Source: Batrachochytrium dendrobatidis JAM81
Lineage: Eukaryota > Chytridiomycota > Chytridiomycetes > Rhizophydiales
Direction of reading: 5' to 3'
NCBI RefSeq assembly: GCF_000203795.2
Contig: NW_006281106.1
Location: 811,302 to 875,301, forward strand
DNA: 64,000 bases
Position 1 is the stretch's first letter. Each line of letters opens with the position of its first letter. This document shows positions 39,067-49,324 of this stretch, in pieces. Under the pieces are notes generated by a model. It was not told the DNA's origin, did no database searches, and saw nothing but the letters and a program-made list of their open reading frames with translations. The translations under genes were made by a program, and so were the position numbers.

Positions 39067-42000
39067 TTATAGTAGCTTCTTGGCCATCAAACAATCACAC
39101 ATCAAGGTTACCTCGTTGAAATTAAGTCGAGTGCCAAGAAGTTTAAGATTCTGATCCGGATGATCGGAAAGCCTGGACAAGAGAGTTTTGACCTGAGTCT
39201 AGACAAGCATTATAAACAGCTATTGAGGATTTTGAGCAATCCAAACAAAACCTCGAGCAACAACTTACCTGGAACAAATCGATAGTGTCATGGAGCTTAC
39301 CACGAGCAATGTCGATTCTGGCTGTTGAAGGAAGTGTACAAGTTTCATTCAACGATTTGGGCTGTAGTCCATACTCTGTCTAAATAATCAACAGTCCCGG
39401 TATTGAAACAACGAAATCATTACACAAAATCCTCAAGTATTATTAGGTGGAATGCTACAAACCAAAACAGTATAAGCTTCCACATACCTCCATCTGAAAT
39501 TGATATGCCGAGTGGATTTGATCGTTTTGATGTCGCTGTTCATCAGCTGCAAGACTAAATATGCTTTCCTGTAAATATAAAAAGGTTAACTCCAGTCAAA
39601 ACATCAATTGCTTTAGCAAAGTATACCTGCACTTTGCCAAATGCCAAAACCGTATCAAATATTTTGAATAGTTTTTTGGAAATAGTAGTCTATATAATTG
39701 GGTAATATATACAACTATTCAATGGTTAGAGTCCTATTCAACACAAGATCAAAATGACACTATTGGATCAATTGGCAAAATGATAAAACTCGCCTGGCCA
39801 GGAAGGGCAGCCAATAATCCCTTCATTGCAATTGAGTTGAGGTATTTGTTATGCGCAGCAATTAATAGATCCAAATCACCAGATTTTCCCTTGATGTAAT
39901 TTACAAGTTCGTTCCATGAGCATTCAATCACTTCAAAAAAGATGTAATGCTGAAGTTGGTTTATAAAGTGAATCATTTCTGACTGAAGCGCAAAACATTG
40001 CTGAATGTCCTTGGAAAACACTAGCATATTTGTTGAATACAACGAGATGTAAAAGTGCAAAGATGTCAATGTATATACTTGAAGCGTGATGTCACTACAA
40101 ATTAAACTACTTACTTTGAACAGATCGCAAGGTTTGCATTTCCGACGTGTGTTGGCGCCAACTCGAGGACAAAGAGTGTTCTATTCGCTTCAAACGCCAA
40201 AGAAATGTAAATAGTTTGAGGTAGGTATGCATTGTTTGCTGCGTCAAAATTGTATTGATTGGTGAATCGACTTGATAGTCCAGTGCAAACACATCCCAAC
40301 CAAAATCGCCTTCAGTTGCCTTTATGATAGATTGCACAAATGTGAATATTGGCATATTAGGAAAAAGTAGTGGTTGAAATCAATAAGCGGGTTACCTCCA
40401 ACAGTCGCACATCCAAGCGCCTCAATATATCTGAATCAAAATACCGGGCATTTGAAGAGCGAATGGCTGTTTCTAGAGTTCCAGTGAGATTGTGGAGATA
40501 AAGCGAGCTTGCTGGTTTAGATAGAGATGACCTAAGAATTATATGCAGGGGATTTATATATGAACTATAGATGGGCATTCACCGAAAATATCAAAAACTA
40601 CACATACCCAAGAGAATCTAGCAAGCACTGTACAAAATCACCCTGACCAAGAAGAACAAATCGCTTGAGTGCCTGTAAATGCTCCATTAATTTGAATTTT
40701 TCAAACAAGACGGTCAAAAGATGGCTACTACTTGTCTGATAGGCTCTGTCAATCGAATATTCCAACTTCTTCAAATCGCCATATTGTAGGTCAGAAGACT
40801 GCTGGGACCATAGTATAAATGCGCTTTGATCTGAACAACTATGCCGAACAAAATTGAGTGATTTTCCAATTAGAAATATTTTTTTTGCGAGCGCCTTGCT
40901 AATGAATCCTGGAACCAGATTGTGGTTAAGCATGTATTTGGATCTCCATAAATTGTTGTTATCTGCTGCCAAATCTACAGAAACAAAAAAATCATTAAAG
41001 GGATCTTCCAATTCGCCTTCGTAAATCCAGCGCTTCAACATAATGTAGAACGGACGCGAGATCTTGACAAATAACAAAGTGGTTGCAATAAAATAGTGTC
41101 AGCGTACCATACCAAAAAGTTGGTGTACTTTCAAATACAATACACTAAATTAAACATTGCATTACCTCTACAAGCAAGCGGCGAACGTATTCATGTACTG
41201 ATGGATCTCCGTGGATTACATATGTATGAATTGTTGAAATAAGAGATCCGCCTTTACAGTCTGTTCAGATTCAATAGACAGTAAATGACGTGTATTAATG
41301 ATTAGCGAAACATCATTTTTCAACATTGCCATTTGAATACATACCTTGGCAAACCTCTATCAATGAGCTCAAAATACGTAGTTTTTGAAGTGGTTTTTGA
41401 ATCAAGATATATAAACGTCTCAGGGTAAGTCCATCTGAAAAAAACGATTCTTTTAAAGTCACACTTGAATCTAGCTGATTTTCAAAAACCGCAATCATTT
41501 TGTAGTAGTCCATGAGTTCAGCTTGAATGGTAGCATAAAAACTCTGTTCATACAGTCCAGCAGATGAAGAGGATTGAGAAGCTTTAATGTGATGGTTGAT
41601 TTTCCGATAAATCCAGCCAGCTTCGCATGGTTTTTGAATGAGATCGCGAGTAGGTCTTGGAAGAGATATATTTGGATCCACAATAAATGCGTCTGCTTCC
41701 GTGCTATATTTGATATATTTGCCATCAACTCCTTGGAAAACAAACAGCATATCATGAATAAGCATCGACTCAGATATGCGTGGGTTTTGGGCTAAATATA
41801 TAAATGTTGTTTAGCCATCAACCGTATCTATACTAACAAGACACTTGCCAGTATGCATACCATCTTCAACATAAGGCGGAATGTAGTAAGAGTTGAATAC
41901 GCTGGCTCTCGGGATACGTTGTTCAGGAGAATATGGTTTAGCATTAGATTCTGGCTCTGGAGTAACTGTAGAAAATTTCTTGGCGGGCTTGGCATTTTCT

Positions 42001-43025
42001 ATCAAAGGCAAACCAAGACGTATTCCAGTAGTACCAGTAATCTAATGAATAGGGTTAATACTGTTGGCTTTAATCTATTCAGATCCGACCTGCTTACAAT
42101 ACTGTCTACGCTATTATCACCACTATCGGATAGACTCAACAGAAAACAAAGAGTCGCCCATCGGCGCCTTAAAATTGACTAGATATATTCGAATTATCAG
42201 ATAAGCGTGTCTACAATTTAGCAGGCATACACATCAAGTAAAACATATATACCTTTTCAGAAAGCTTTGCCAAAAGATTGCTAAGCCGAAGAGCCTTTTC
42301 GCTCGAGTGGTCATTTCGGGTTACTAAATAAGTAAATATTTAAACAAGTCAATTGCGAATTCAATAGCCAAGTGATATCCAAGTATCAAACTAACAATGT
42401 TTCTGCATTTGCGCCGAAATATGGCCTTCGTCCGACACAATTGAAGCCGATATCCGACTAAATTTCACAAGCAATGCATTAGCCAATCCATCGACAAAAC
42501 ACTATTAGCAACTACATAATTTCTAAAACTAGCTGCAATGTAAAGCAATCAAATTTTTTGGATAGTTTTGGATCGTAGCTCATGATCTGATACTTTAGAT
42601 TACCTTCCAAGAATACGCATACAGTACTCGAACATTTTGCACAGATGGGTATCAGATGCAGCCGGCTTGGTGATTGTAGGTGTTTTTTTGTCCTTTACTG
42701 TGTCTACAATGATTTTTGATTTAGGAGATAAATAGAGAGCTACTAGCTGATAGACAGATTTTGCAACAGGCGAAGTGCCAATATCTAAAGTAAACTTGGC
42801 TTTAAAAATAGTTTCATTTGGGATTGAAGCTGCAGAGTCCATTTGAGAATAACCATTTCCCGAGTTTATAGTAGCACTCGTATGATTCGTCGATAATGGC
42901 ATAGTAGATGTAACTGATGTCTGTAGATTTGATTGTCCGAATGTTTGACGAAATGGTCTGTCGGATGCAACAGTTGATTGTGTAGATTGGCTGTGAATGT
43001 TATCTTCTCCCAGCATATATGTCAT
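39067..43025 (-). CDS. SPC98: Spc98 / gamma-tubulin complex protein 3
   Basis: Gamma-tubulin ring complex subunit that nucleates microtubules at the spindle pole body or basal body. Starts ATG 43025 (MTYMLGEDNIHSQ). After a Ser/Thr-rich N-terminus come exons with the GRIP1 domain: DMLFVFQGVDGKYIKYS, QKPCEAGWIYRKINHHIKAS, QSFYATIQAELMDYYKMIAV and LRRLYILIQKPLQKLRILSS. ISRPFYIMLKRWIYEGELED follows, with NDFFV. The GRIP2 domain has FALDYQVDSPINTILTQQTM, YLKLFTFLWRLKRIEHSLS, FFEVIECSWNELVNYIKG and DLDLLIAAHNKYL. It ends LLGTRLNFNE plus a short tail, stop 39069-39067. FEVIECSW and the end resemble GCP3 more than GCP2. It has many short introns. Confidence 0.9.
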
Positions 43026-43218
43026 GCTCCAAAAGTCAGTTCAGCTAAATGATATTTACTGATGGTAGTTGACCGATGCACTATTCTCCGACAAATAGCA
43101 CTGATAATTGATGGTCAAACTAATTATTCAAGAAATTCCTAGCTGTTTGAAGATCGTCTACGCTCTTATGTGATAGTGTCAAACCATTCCAATACATCGA
43201 TTGCACTATTCATACAGC

Positions 43219-44118
43219 ATGTCTGAGCCAATGCATATTTCAAAGGTATTCGATCCACTTGTTTTGCTTGGTTATGCCATACTTGCACCTTATTAGATTT
43301 CTAATGTACATTTTGACCATTGGCTTCAGTCTATCTGGATTGGCTTTCATGTTTGTCAATTGGGAAACTAACTATGCTCTCCGTAATCTGTTTTGGATTA
43401 TTCAACTGTATACAGATGGAAGAGGAATTAAAAATATTGCTAAACAAGTAAATTGAATGCATTGTATTTGACACTGTTAATCGTTACTTTTTCCACGGCC
43501 ATCTGATTCGCATTCTCTCAAATGTGTAGTTCAATGGAAGATATCTTGGCAATAGTTATATGCGACAAGGACGGTGTTATCCTTCTCAAAGGCAAGTCTT
43601 CAACTCAATATTTTGCTTTACGAGATTAACAATTGTATTTACAATCGCATATGACCATTTCAACTCAGCTACCAGACCCAATTTTCCAGAACATGCTCTT
43701 GAACCTGCATTCACTGCATCATTTATATTGACGAGCGATCAGGTGAATAACGCACCTTTAAACTATCAAAACCAGGATTTAGCTTGTATGTGGATCTAAA
43801 CCAAATTCATTGATACTCTGTAGATGATGAAAGCAGGATTTGGAAAGACAACACAGATCATTAGCGCATCGGGACAATATTGCACTATACAGTGGGGTGT
43901 AGCATCGCTTTTTCTGACACTTTTTGCAACACAGAATGCCAATATGGGTATGATTTCACTTCAAAACATTGAATCGAGTTGATTGTGTCTATGCTGGATA
44001 TTGATAACATTCAATAGCTGACAAGTGCTGGCTATTTTTAGGCATGATGATAGATATTGGAAAGGACTTGCACTCGTATGTTCAAAATGTTTCAGACTCG
44101 TGCGATTCGTGTCGATAA
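43219..44118 (+). CDS. LAMTOR3: LAMTOR3 (MP1), Ragulator subunit
   Basis: Roadblock-fold scaffold that anchors Rag GTPases and MAPK/TORC1 signalling on the lysosome or vacuole. Sure exons: 43530-43591 (SMEDILAIVICDKDGVILLK), 43669-43742 (TRPNFPEHALEPAFTASFIL, TSDQ), 43824-43947 (KTTQIISASGQYCTIQW, LTLFATQNANMG) and 44042-44118 (MMIDIGKDLHSYVQNV), all in phase with stop TAA at 44116. DKDGV, PEHAL and NANxG match LAMTOR3. The intron 43592-43668 is GC-AG (donor GCAAGT). The N-terminal exon is unresolved: ATG 43219 (MSEPMHISK) is a candidate but its phase does not fit directly, so a further small exon probably lies in 43250-43520. Divergent from SPC98. Confidence 0.82.
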
Positions 44119-44440
44119 ACTTGGCATTCTATTTTGTGCAAATCATTCAGCTGTCATCTAACTACCTATTCATCACATATTCTGGTCATTCTTGGTTTTT
44201 GCTTCGTCTTGTGAATGAAATCCACCATTTTAATCCCTATAACCTATTTTTAAATACTTGATTTTACACCAATGTAGTTTATTTAAAAACATATTGTATG
44301 GATTGAACACAACAGTCTTGTATATAAAATTTGCATAGAAATCGCATCAACTCATCAATACTGACAAGTATTTCATTTTACATGAATACGGCTGTAAATT
44401 TTCAATTTGCTCAATTCATCAACTTTTAAAAATATTTACA
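44119..44440. other. Intergenic region LAMTOR3 / RPA12 with repeat head
   Basis: 322 bp, AT-rich. The minus-oriented head (44373-44396) ends 44 bp before the RPA12 ATG. Nothing else recognised. Confidence 0.5.
44373..44396 (-). repeat. Dispersed head motif, copy 9
   Basis: TCATTTTACATGAATACGGC followed by TGTA. Ends 44 bp before the RPA12 ATG. Confidence 0.85.
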
Positions 44441-45268
44441 ATGACAACATCTAGTGCCAAAAAGCCTCTACATTCGCTAGTGTTTTGCAAAGAATGTGGT
44501 TCACTGCTGGACCCTCCTAATGATATTGAAGACTATGTTGTTTGCCATTGCTGCGCTACAGTGGTGGATGCAAAAGGTTTGTTTAAACCTGATTGCATAC
44601 AACTGAGTCGACATTAAATAATCAGGTTTTATAACTCCACATTTGATTTAAACCCCACTACTATCATGAACATCCAATTTGGATCAGAAAACTTGGTATT
44701 GAACAAAAGAGTACAGGAGGATTGTCGACTGATTGGATAGCACTTGCTTAAACGATCTTTGTTTTGTCTGCCTTCAATTTTTTATAATACCAAATGATAT
44801 TTCAATGTTTTTACTAATTCAATGCTCAATTTTGACTGTTGATGAGTTTAGAATTTGAATTACGCCCAGTTGTTACAGTCAGCAAACAGGCAACATTTCC
44901 CGACAAACCAAAGCCAATTGTAGATCCATCGGATGATAATAACGATCGGACGAATGCACATTTAAGAGACGGTGCAACGGTGTGTATCAAATATTTAAAA
45001 CCATATGTTCAAGTGTATTGAAATGATGAATGCTTATCAGTAATCCTGAATTTATTGAAATATTAGATTCAAGAAAAGTGCCCCAAATGCGATGCTCCAG
45101 AAATGGTTTTCCATACTGCTCAATTGCGTTCTGCTGATGAAGGACAAACTGTTTTCTATAGCTGCGTTGTTTGCGGGTATGTATCGATTGTTGACGTGTA
45201 CGTTTGAGATGGACCGTGAATGAAACTAACTGGCTTTCTACAGTTACAAGTACTCAATCAACTCTTGA
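44441..45268 (+). CDS. RPA12: RNA polymerase I subunit RPA12
   Basis: TFIIS-like subunit of Pol I needed for RNA cleavage and termination. Four exons (44441-44576, 44852-44979, 45067-45176, 45244-45268) give 132 aa in phase, close to the usual length. N-terminal ribbon: LVFCKECGSLLDPPND with YVVCHCCATVVD. Linker: ELRPVVTVSKQATFPDK. C-terminal TFIIS-type ribbon: EKCPKCDAPEMVFHTAQLRS, ADEGQTVFYSCVVCGYKYSI, including the acidic DE pair that reaches the active site. A minus-oriented head (44373-44396) precedes it and a plus-oriented head (45331-45351) follows it 63 bp after the stop. Confidence 0.94.
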
Positions 45269-45330
45269 GCGGATCCATTGGAAACGTGCAGTACAATAAT
45301 GGTTTTTGTTTTCAATGTGGTCAAGATTCA

Positions 45331-45450
45331 CAGCTGTATTCGCGTAAAATGGAACTTGTACTCGTCCTGCAATAGTTTGCTTTGGAATCAGAAATGCTTA
45401 AATATTCGTTGCAGTTTTTGACTAGAAATTGACTACCTGTTTAATAAACA
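45331..45450 (+). repeat. Dispersed element, head and body, copy 10
   Basis: Head CAGCTGTATTCGCGTAAAAT at 45331-45350. The body contains TTTGCTTTGGAATCAG, ATATTCGTTGCAG, CTAGAAATTGACTA and TTTAATAAAC. It is the reference copy for the body. Confidence 0.85.
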
Positions 45451-45681
45451 CATTGTCCATCATATGATGTTCTCAATTAAACTCTACAAACTCATCTTTG
45501 TATTCTAAAACCCGGACACATTCGCGTTATAGTTCAATCAATATTGCAACGGTTGTTTTCATGCCAATTGCCAAGAGACGGTCAAATAAAAAGTTTAAAA
45601 GACACAATAGTGTCCAGTAAATTTGACAGTCATGCCATGAGTCTGACTGTTTATTATGTACTTTGACTTTTATCCAGTACT

Positions 45682-45704
45682 TCATTTTACATCAACACAG
45701 TTGT
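45682..45704 (-). repeat. Dispersed head motif, copy 11 (diverged)
   Basis: TCATTTTACATCAACACAGT followed by TGT. Faces copy 10; 212 bp upstream of the CFAP100 ATG. Confidence 0.6.
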
Positions 45705-45916
45705 ATATCAACTACCAGCTATTTTGAACCTTTCTGTGAAAATATATACGCTTTGATTAAATTGTACAAAAATGCATTATTGTATTTTAAAGTATATAAT
45801 GTAAAAGTATACTTATATACAAGAGTCGTCACACTCGTGATTCCAACAAATTAGCTCACAAAAACTTGATTCAAACGCTTTAACCAGTATTATAAACACC
45901 CTTGGATTCTGTAGAC

Positions 45917-48900
45917 ATGTCATCCGCTGTAGCAGCCGCAATGACGGCAGCCAGTGTAGCGTTTGGACATGAGAAAGAAATGGTGAGTGTCTCGAAACAA
46001 TACTCTTCTTTAATGAGATTCCTTGGCATGGTACTGCAAGCGTGTTATTAAAATCAACCCAACATGTTATATAGAAAAGAAACAAGGAAAGAAGGATCTT
46101 GCCAAAAAATACTGGTATGTACAATGCAGGGTTTACACTCGAATCAATACTAGACTGCTAAACAACTGTATTACGTTTGATTACAACACGACCTGATAAT
46201 TATAAATGCAAAAACGGTTTCAAATACATCACTTTAGCATCTCCACGTAGCAAGATACTTAAGCTACCAGATATCAGTAAACCACATGTTTCTCTAGTGA
46301 CACCCAGTGTTACTGGTGCCAAAAATGAGACAAGCGGTAAACATGGAAAAATAGAGCGGAATCCATTTCATATGCCATCTGACGTAGAGGTTTTCGCAAT
46401 GCGAGAAGAAGATCGCCGTGTCAAATTGGAGGTAAAATTAGTAGAATCTATATGTATTAAACATATGACTGCTTGCCAAAGTTGATTATGACTAAAAACC
46501 AATCAAATTGATTGTGGACATTATTATAATTCCTAAAAAATGTGGCAGATCAAAGAAGCAATGAAAAATCTCAGCATCTACGAAAAGAATACTGTAAAGC
46601 GCAAAAATTTCAAAAACCTGCTAGCCGAAGATACAGATGATGTAGATTTTTACAATGTCCTTCGAAAGCGGGATGCAGATAAATTTCTAGTCAATCGACA
46701 AACTCGAGGTGGATTCCATAGTTATGATGAACAATTGAAATAACGTGTATAAGTTGGCACTGATTCATTATTGTATAGCTGATAGACACTTTGGAAAGGA
46801 GAATCTGCATGATTTTATTGCAAAGAAACGAGAAATGTTTCTTGTTCAATATGCACTGGGTGTAAAGCGAGAAGAAATGCGTAAACTAGAGGAAATTGCA
46901 CAGGTACTCATTGTGTTTGCATTTAGAGTGCTATGTTCATTTGCATATTCATTGAATGTTCATCATAGTGGTATGGGTTTGAATTGATGTTTGACTTTAA
47001 CTGAAATGATGGATAGGCAGAAGAACAAAAGCTTTTGGACGATGAAAAGGCACTCGAAGAAGACGCTGCTAAATTTGATGCATTCTTGAAGGAGAACGAC
47101 AAGAACTCTGTTGAAGCAATCAAAAAGTACGGTTTAGTATAAGCCCAACACTGCATATCTAATGATCACGCATGATTGAGTTTATACTGGCCATGCTTAC
47201 TATTTACTGCCACTGAGTCATTACATCACCGATAGTCGTACTAATGACAATCTGATGCTTTTAGGGCAGAATTGGAAACAAAAGCCAAAATTGAAAAAAT
47301 CCAAGAAATCAAGAAACTCAACGTTCAAATTATGAGCATTCGAAGCGATATGTCTAAAAATGAGGATCAACTTAAAGATTTACAGAGATATCGACAGTTT
47401 CTTGAAAAACTTACCCCCAAGGAGTTTTTTGTCGCTCAGGTATTTATTATTATTGCATATCGGCTGCTTTGTCAAATGATCCTCACATTGAGACTAGATC
47501 TCAAAAACTGATCCACACAAGTATTTTTGGAAGCTTAACAGTCAATGTACAATATACCAAGAATAATAAAATAGATCAATCTACCATACTGGAAAAGTCT
47601 GCACAAAAGACTTTATTGGATAAATCTCAGAGTGACTCCAATTACATATCATCTAGAGATAATCCGCTTGCCCAATCAAAAACCGGAAACTTGGGACCAA
47701 ATCACACTACGCCATGTCCTTTGACAACACCCGCGACAGACCAAAACAACACCGTTTCATCAGACGAATTGGCCGACGAAGAGTTTTGGGAAAACGATCA
47801 AGAGCCGGCAATGTTTTTCAAAACTCCTGAGCAGCTACTTGATATATTTTCTGAACTCGAGGAAAATAATTTGGCATTGATTCAGAATTGTCAAGAAACA
47901 GAAGAAACATTAGAAGAGCTCAAAACCAAGATTGCCGATACGTCTTTTAAAATGTAGGCAGTGTGCTTGTCAAATCTGATTTGGTAGACATTATGCTATT
48001 GTGCTCACATGTAGTTGTTTGCCATCTGATACAATTGAATGGTTACATATGCATGTCAAATAATAGGGAAAACGAAACGGCGAGCTTAAACCAACAGATT
48101 GATTTTTTAAACGCAGCAATCTCCAAAGAAGAAGAAAAAGCACATATGCTTGAGGAACGATCCAGGTGATCTGAATTGTTTAATAATTAGCTATTCAATA
48201 TCAGTATACAAAAATATTAATACAGATCGTGTCAATATCATGGATAACATCGCATAGGCAATTCACCACTGGGGTCGTTGGTGCAGAGCCACAAGAAAAA
48301 CTGCTTGAGGACTTGAATCACAAAGTCAAGGAAGTATACCGCAGGTGTTTTGGAGATAATGATGGAAATTTGAGCACATTACAGATGCTTACTAGTATCG
48401 AAAATCGTCTCGAGCAGCTTTTTGAATTTATTGAACTGATGCCCCCAGAAAAGGTTGAGCAGGCAGAAAAGGTTAGTTTGAATGCATGCAAAAAACTGAC
48501 TACTATGGTTGGGATTCATACTAATGGTTTGGTTTCATGTATATTTTGTGGTTGATTTTTGGTTTGCAGGTTAAAGACAAGGAGAGACGTCAACGATTAC
48601 GTGAAGAAAAGATGGAAGCTCAAAGAGTATTGCAAGAAGAACGTGTCCAGCGTGCACTTGAAAGAGCTCGTGCACCAGTTAAAAAAAAGGTATAGCTTTA
48701 AAATTGTTGTTTGAGACTATAGTCTATGTGCTGGTAATTCAAACATCAATTTGAATGCATTCGTGTCATGAATATATACAATAGACTGGCAAACCAGTGG
48801 TATTTCGATCAGCACCTCCGCAAAAAAAGAAGAAAAAGGAAGAAGATACAAAGAAAAAAGAAGAAGGTAATCTAAATCTTGTGTATATCAACGCCATTGC

Positions 48901-48968
48901 TTGATTAAATAGTTCAGCAACTGATTGTTTGAACATTTTTAGACGATCTCGAGTATTTTTGGAATTGA
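45917..48968 (+). CDS. CFAP100: CFAP100 (CCDC37), flagellar inner-arm dynein tether protein
   Basis: Coiled-coil axonemal protein; in Chlamydomonas (MIA1) it works with CFAP73 to regulate inner-arm dynein f/I1. Starts ATG 45917 (MSSAVAAAMTAASVAFGHEK). Many short exons follow: NPFHMPSDVEVFAMREEDRR, KRKNFKNLLAEDTDD-type segment, KKREMFLVQYALGVKREEMR, KAKIEKIQEIKKLNVQIMSI, FLEKLTPKEFF, FFKTPEQLLDIFSELEENNL, ALIQNCQETEETLEELKTKI, LSTLQMLTSIENRLEQLFEF, EKVEQAEKVKDKERRQRLRE and a Lys/Glu-rich tail ending EDDLEYFWN at stop 48966-48968. The order follows vertebrate CCDC37 from end to end. Its presence implies a motile flagellum, so the organism should make zoospores. Confidence 0.93.
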
Positions 48969-49324
48969 AATAGTTGAACAATACAATGCAGTAGCGAGTG
49001 GTTTACAGCCAGTTTATTCCAAAGCAAAACAAGCAGTCACTGTAAAAGTTTTATTTTACGTGAATACGATTGTAAACAATTCATTTTCAAATTTAAAATA
49101 AGTTATCACCAGAATTGAGGTTAAACTGGTGATGATAGATAGAGATAGGCATATAGTGGTTGGAAAAAATATTTTTGGAATTGAACAAGGTATTCAAAAG
49201 AGACTTGGAATAATTAATTTTCAAAAAGCATTAAAAAGGGAGCACATTGGGAAAAAACAATTGCAAAAAGCAAGCAGATGGAATATAAAAAGATTCAAAA
49301 ATAGAGTTACAGTCATGATCGAGG
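48969..49324. other. Convergent intergenic gap CFAP100 / RhoGEF with repeat head
   Basis: 356 bp. Body block GTTTATTCCAAAGCAA at 49012-49027 and the minus-oriented head at 49052-49073. The rest is AT/purine-rich; a 70-codon plus-strand frame at 49129-49341 has low complexity and no recognisable content. Confidence 0.5.
49052..49073 (-). repeat. Dispersed head motif, copy 12
   Basis: TATTTTACGTGAATACGATT followed by GT. The body block GTTTATTCCAAAGCAA precedes it at 49012-49027. Confidence 0.85.

Larger units (their letters stand above)
45269..45916. repeat. Intergenic region with near-complete repeat element
   Basis: 648 bp between RPA12 stop and CFAP100 ATG. It has a plus-oriented head at 45331-45351 followed by the clearest body sequence of the window: TAGTTTGCTTTGGAATCAGA and ATATTCGTTGCAGTTTTTGA, then TAGAAATTGACTACCTGTTT, to about 45450. 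A minus-oriented, diverged head follows at 45682-45704. This is an inverted-end candidate of about 375 bp. No coding sequence is supported. Confidence 0.6.
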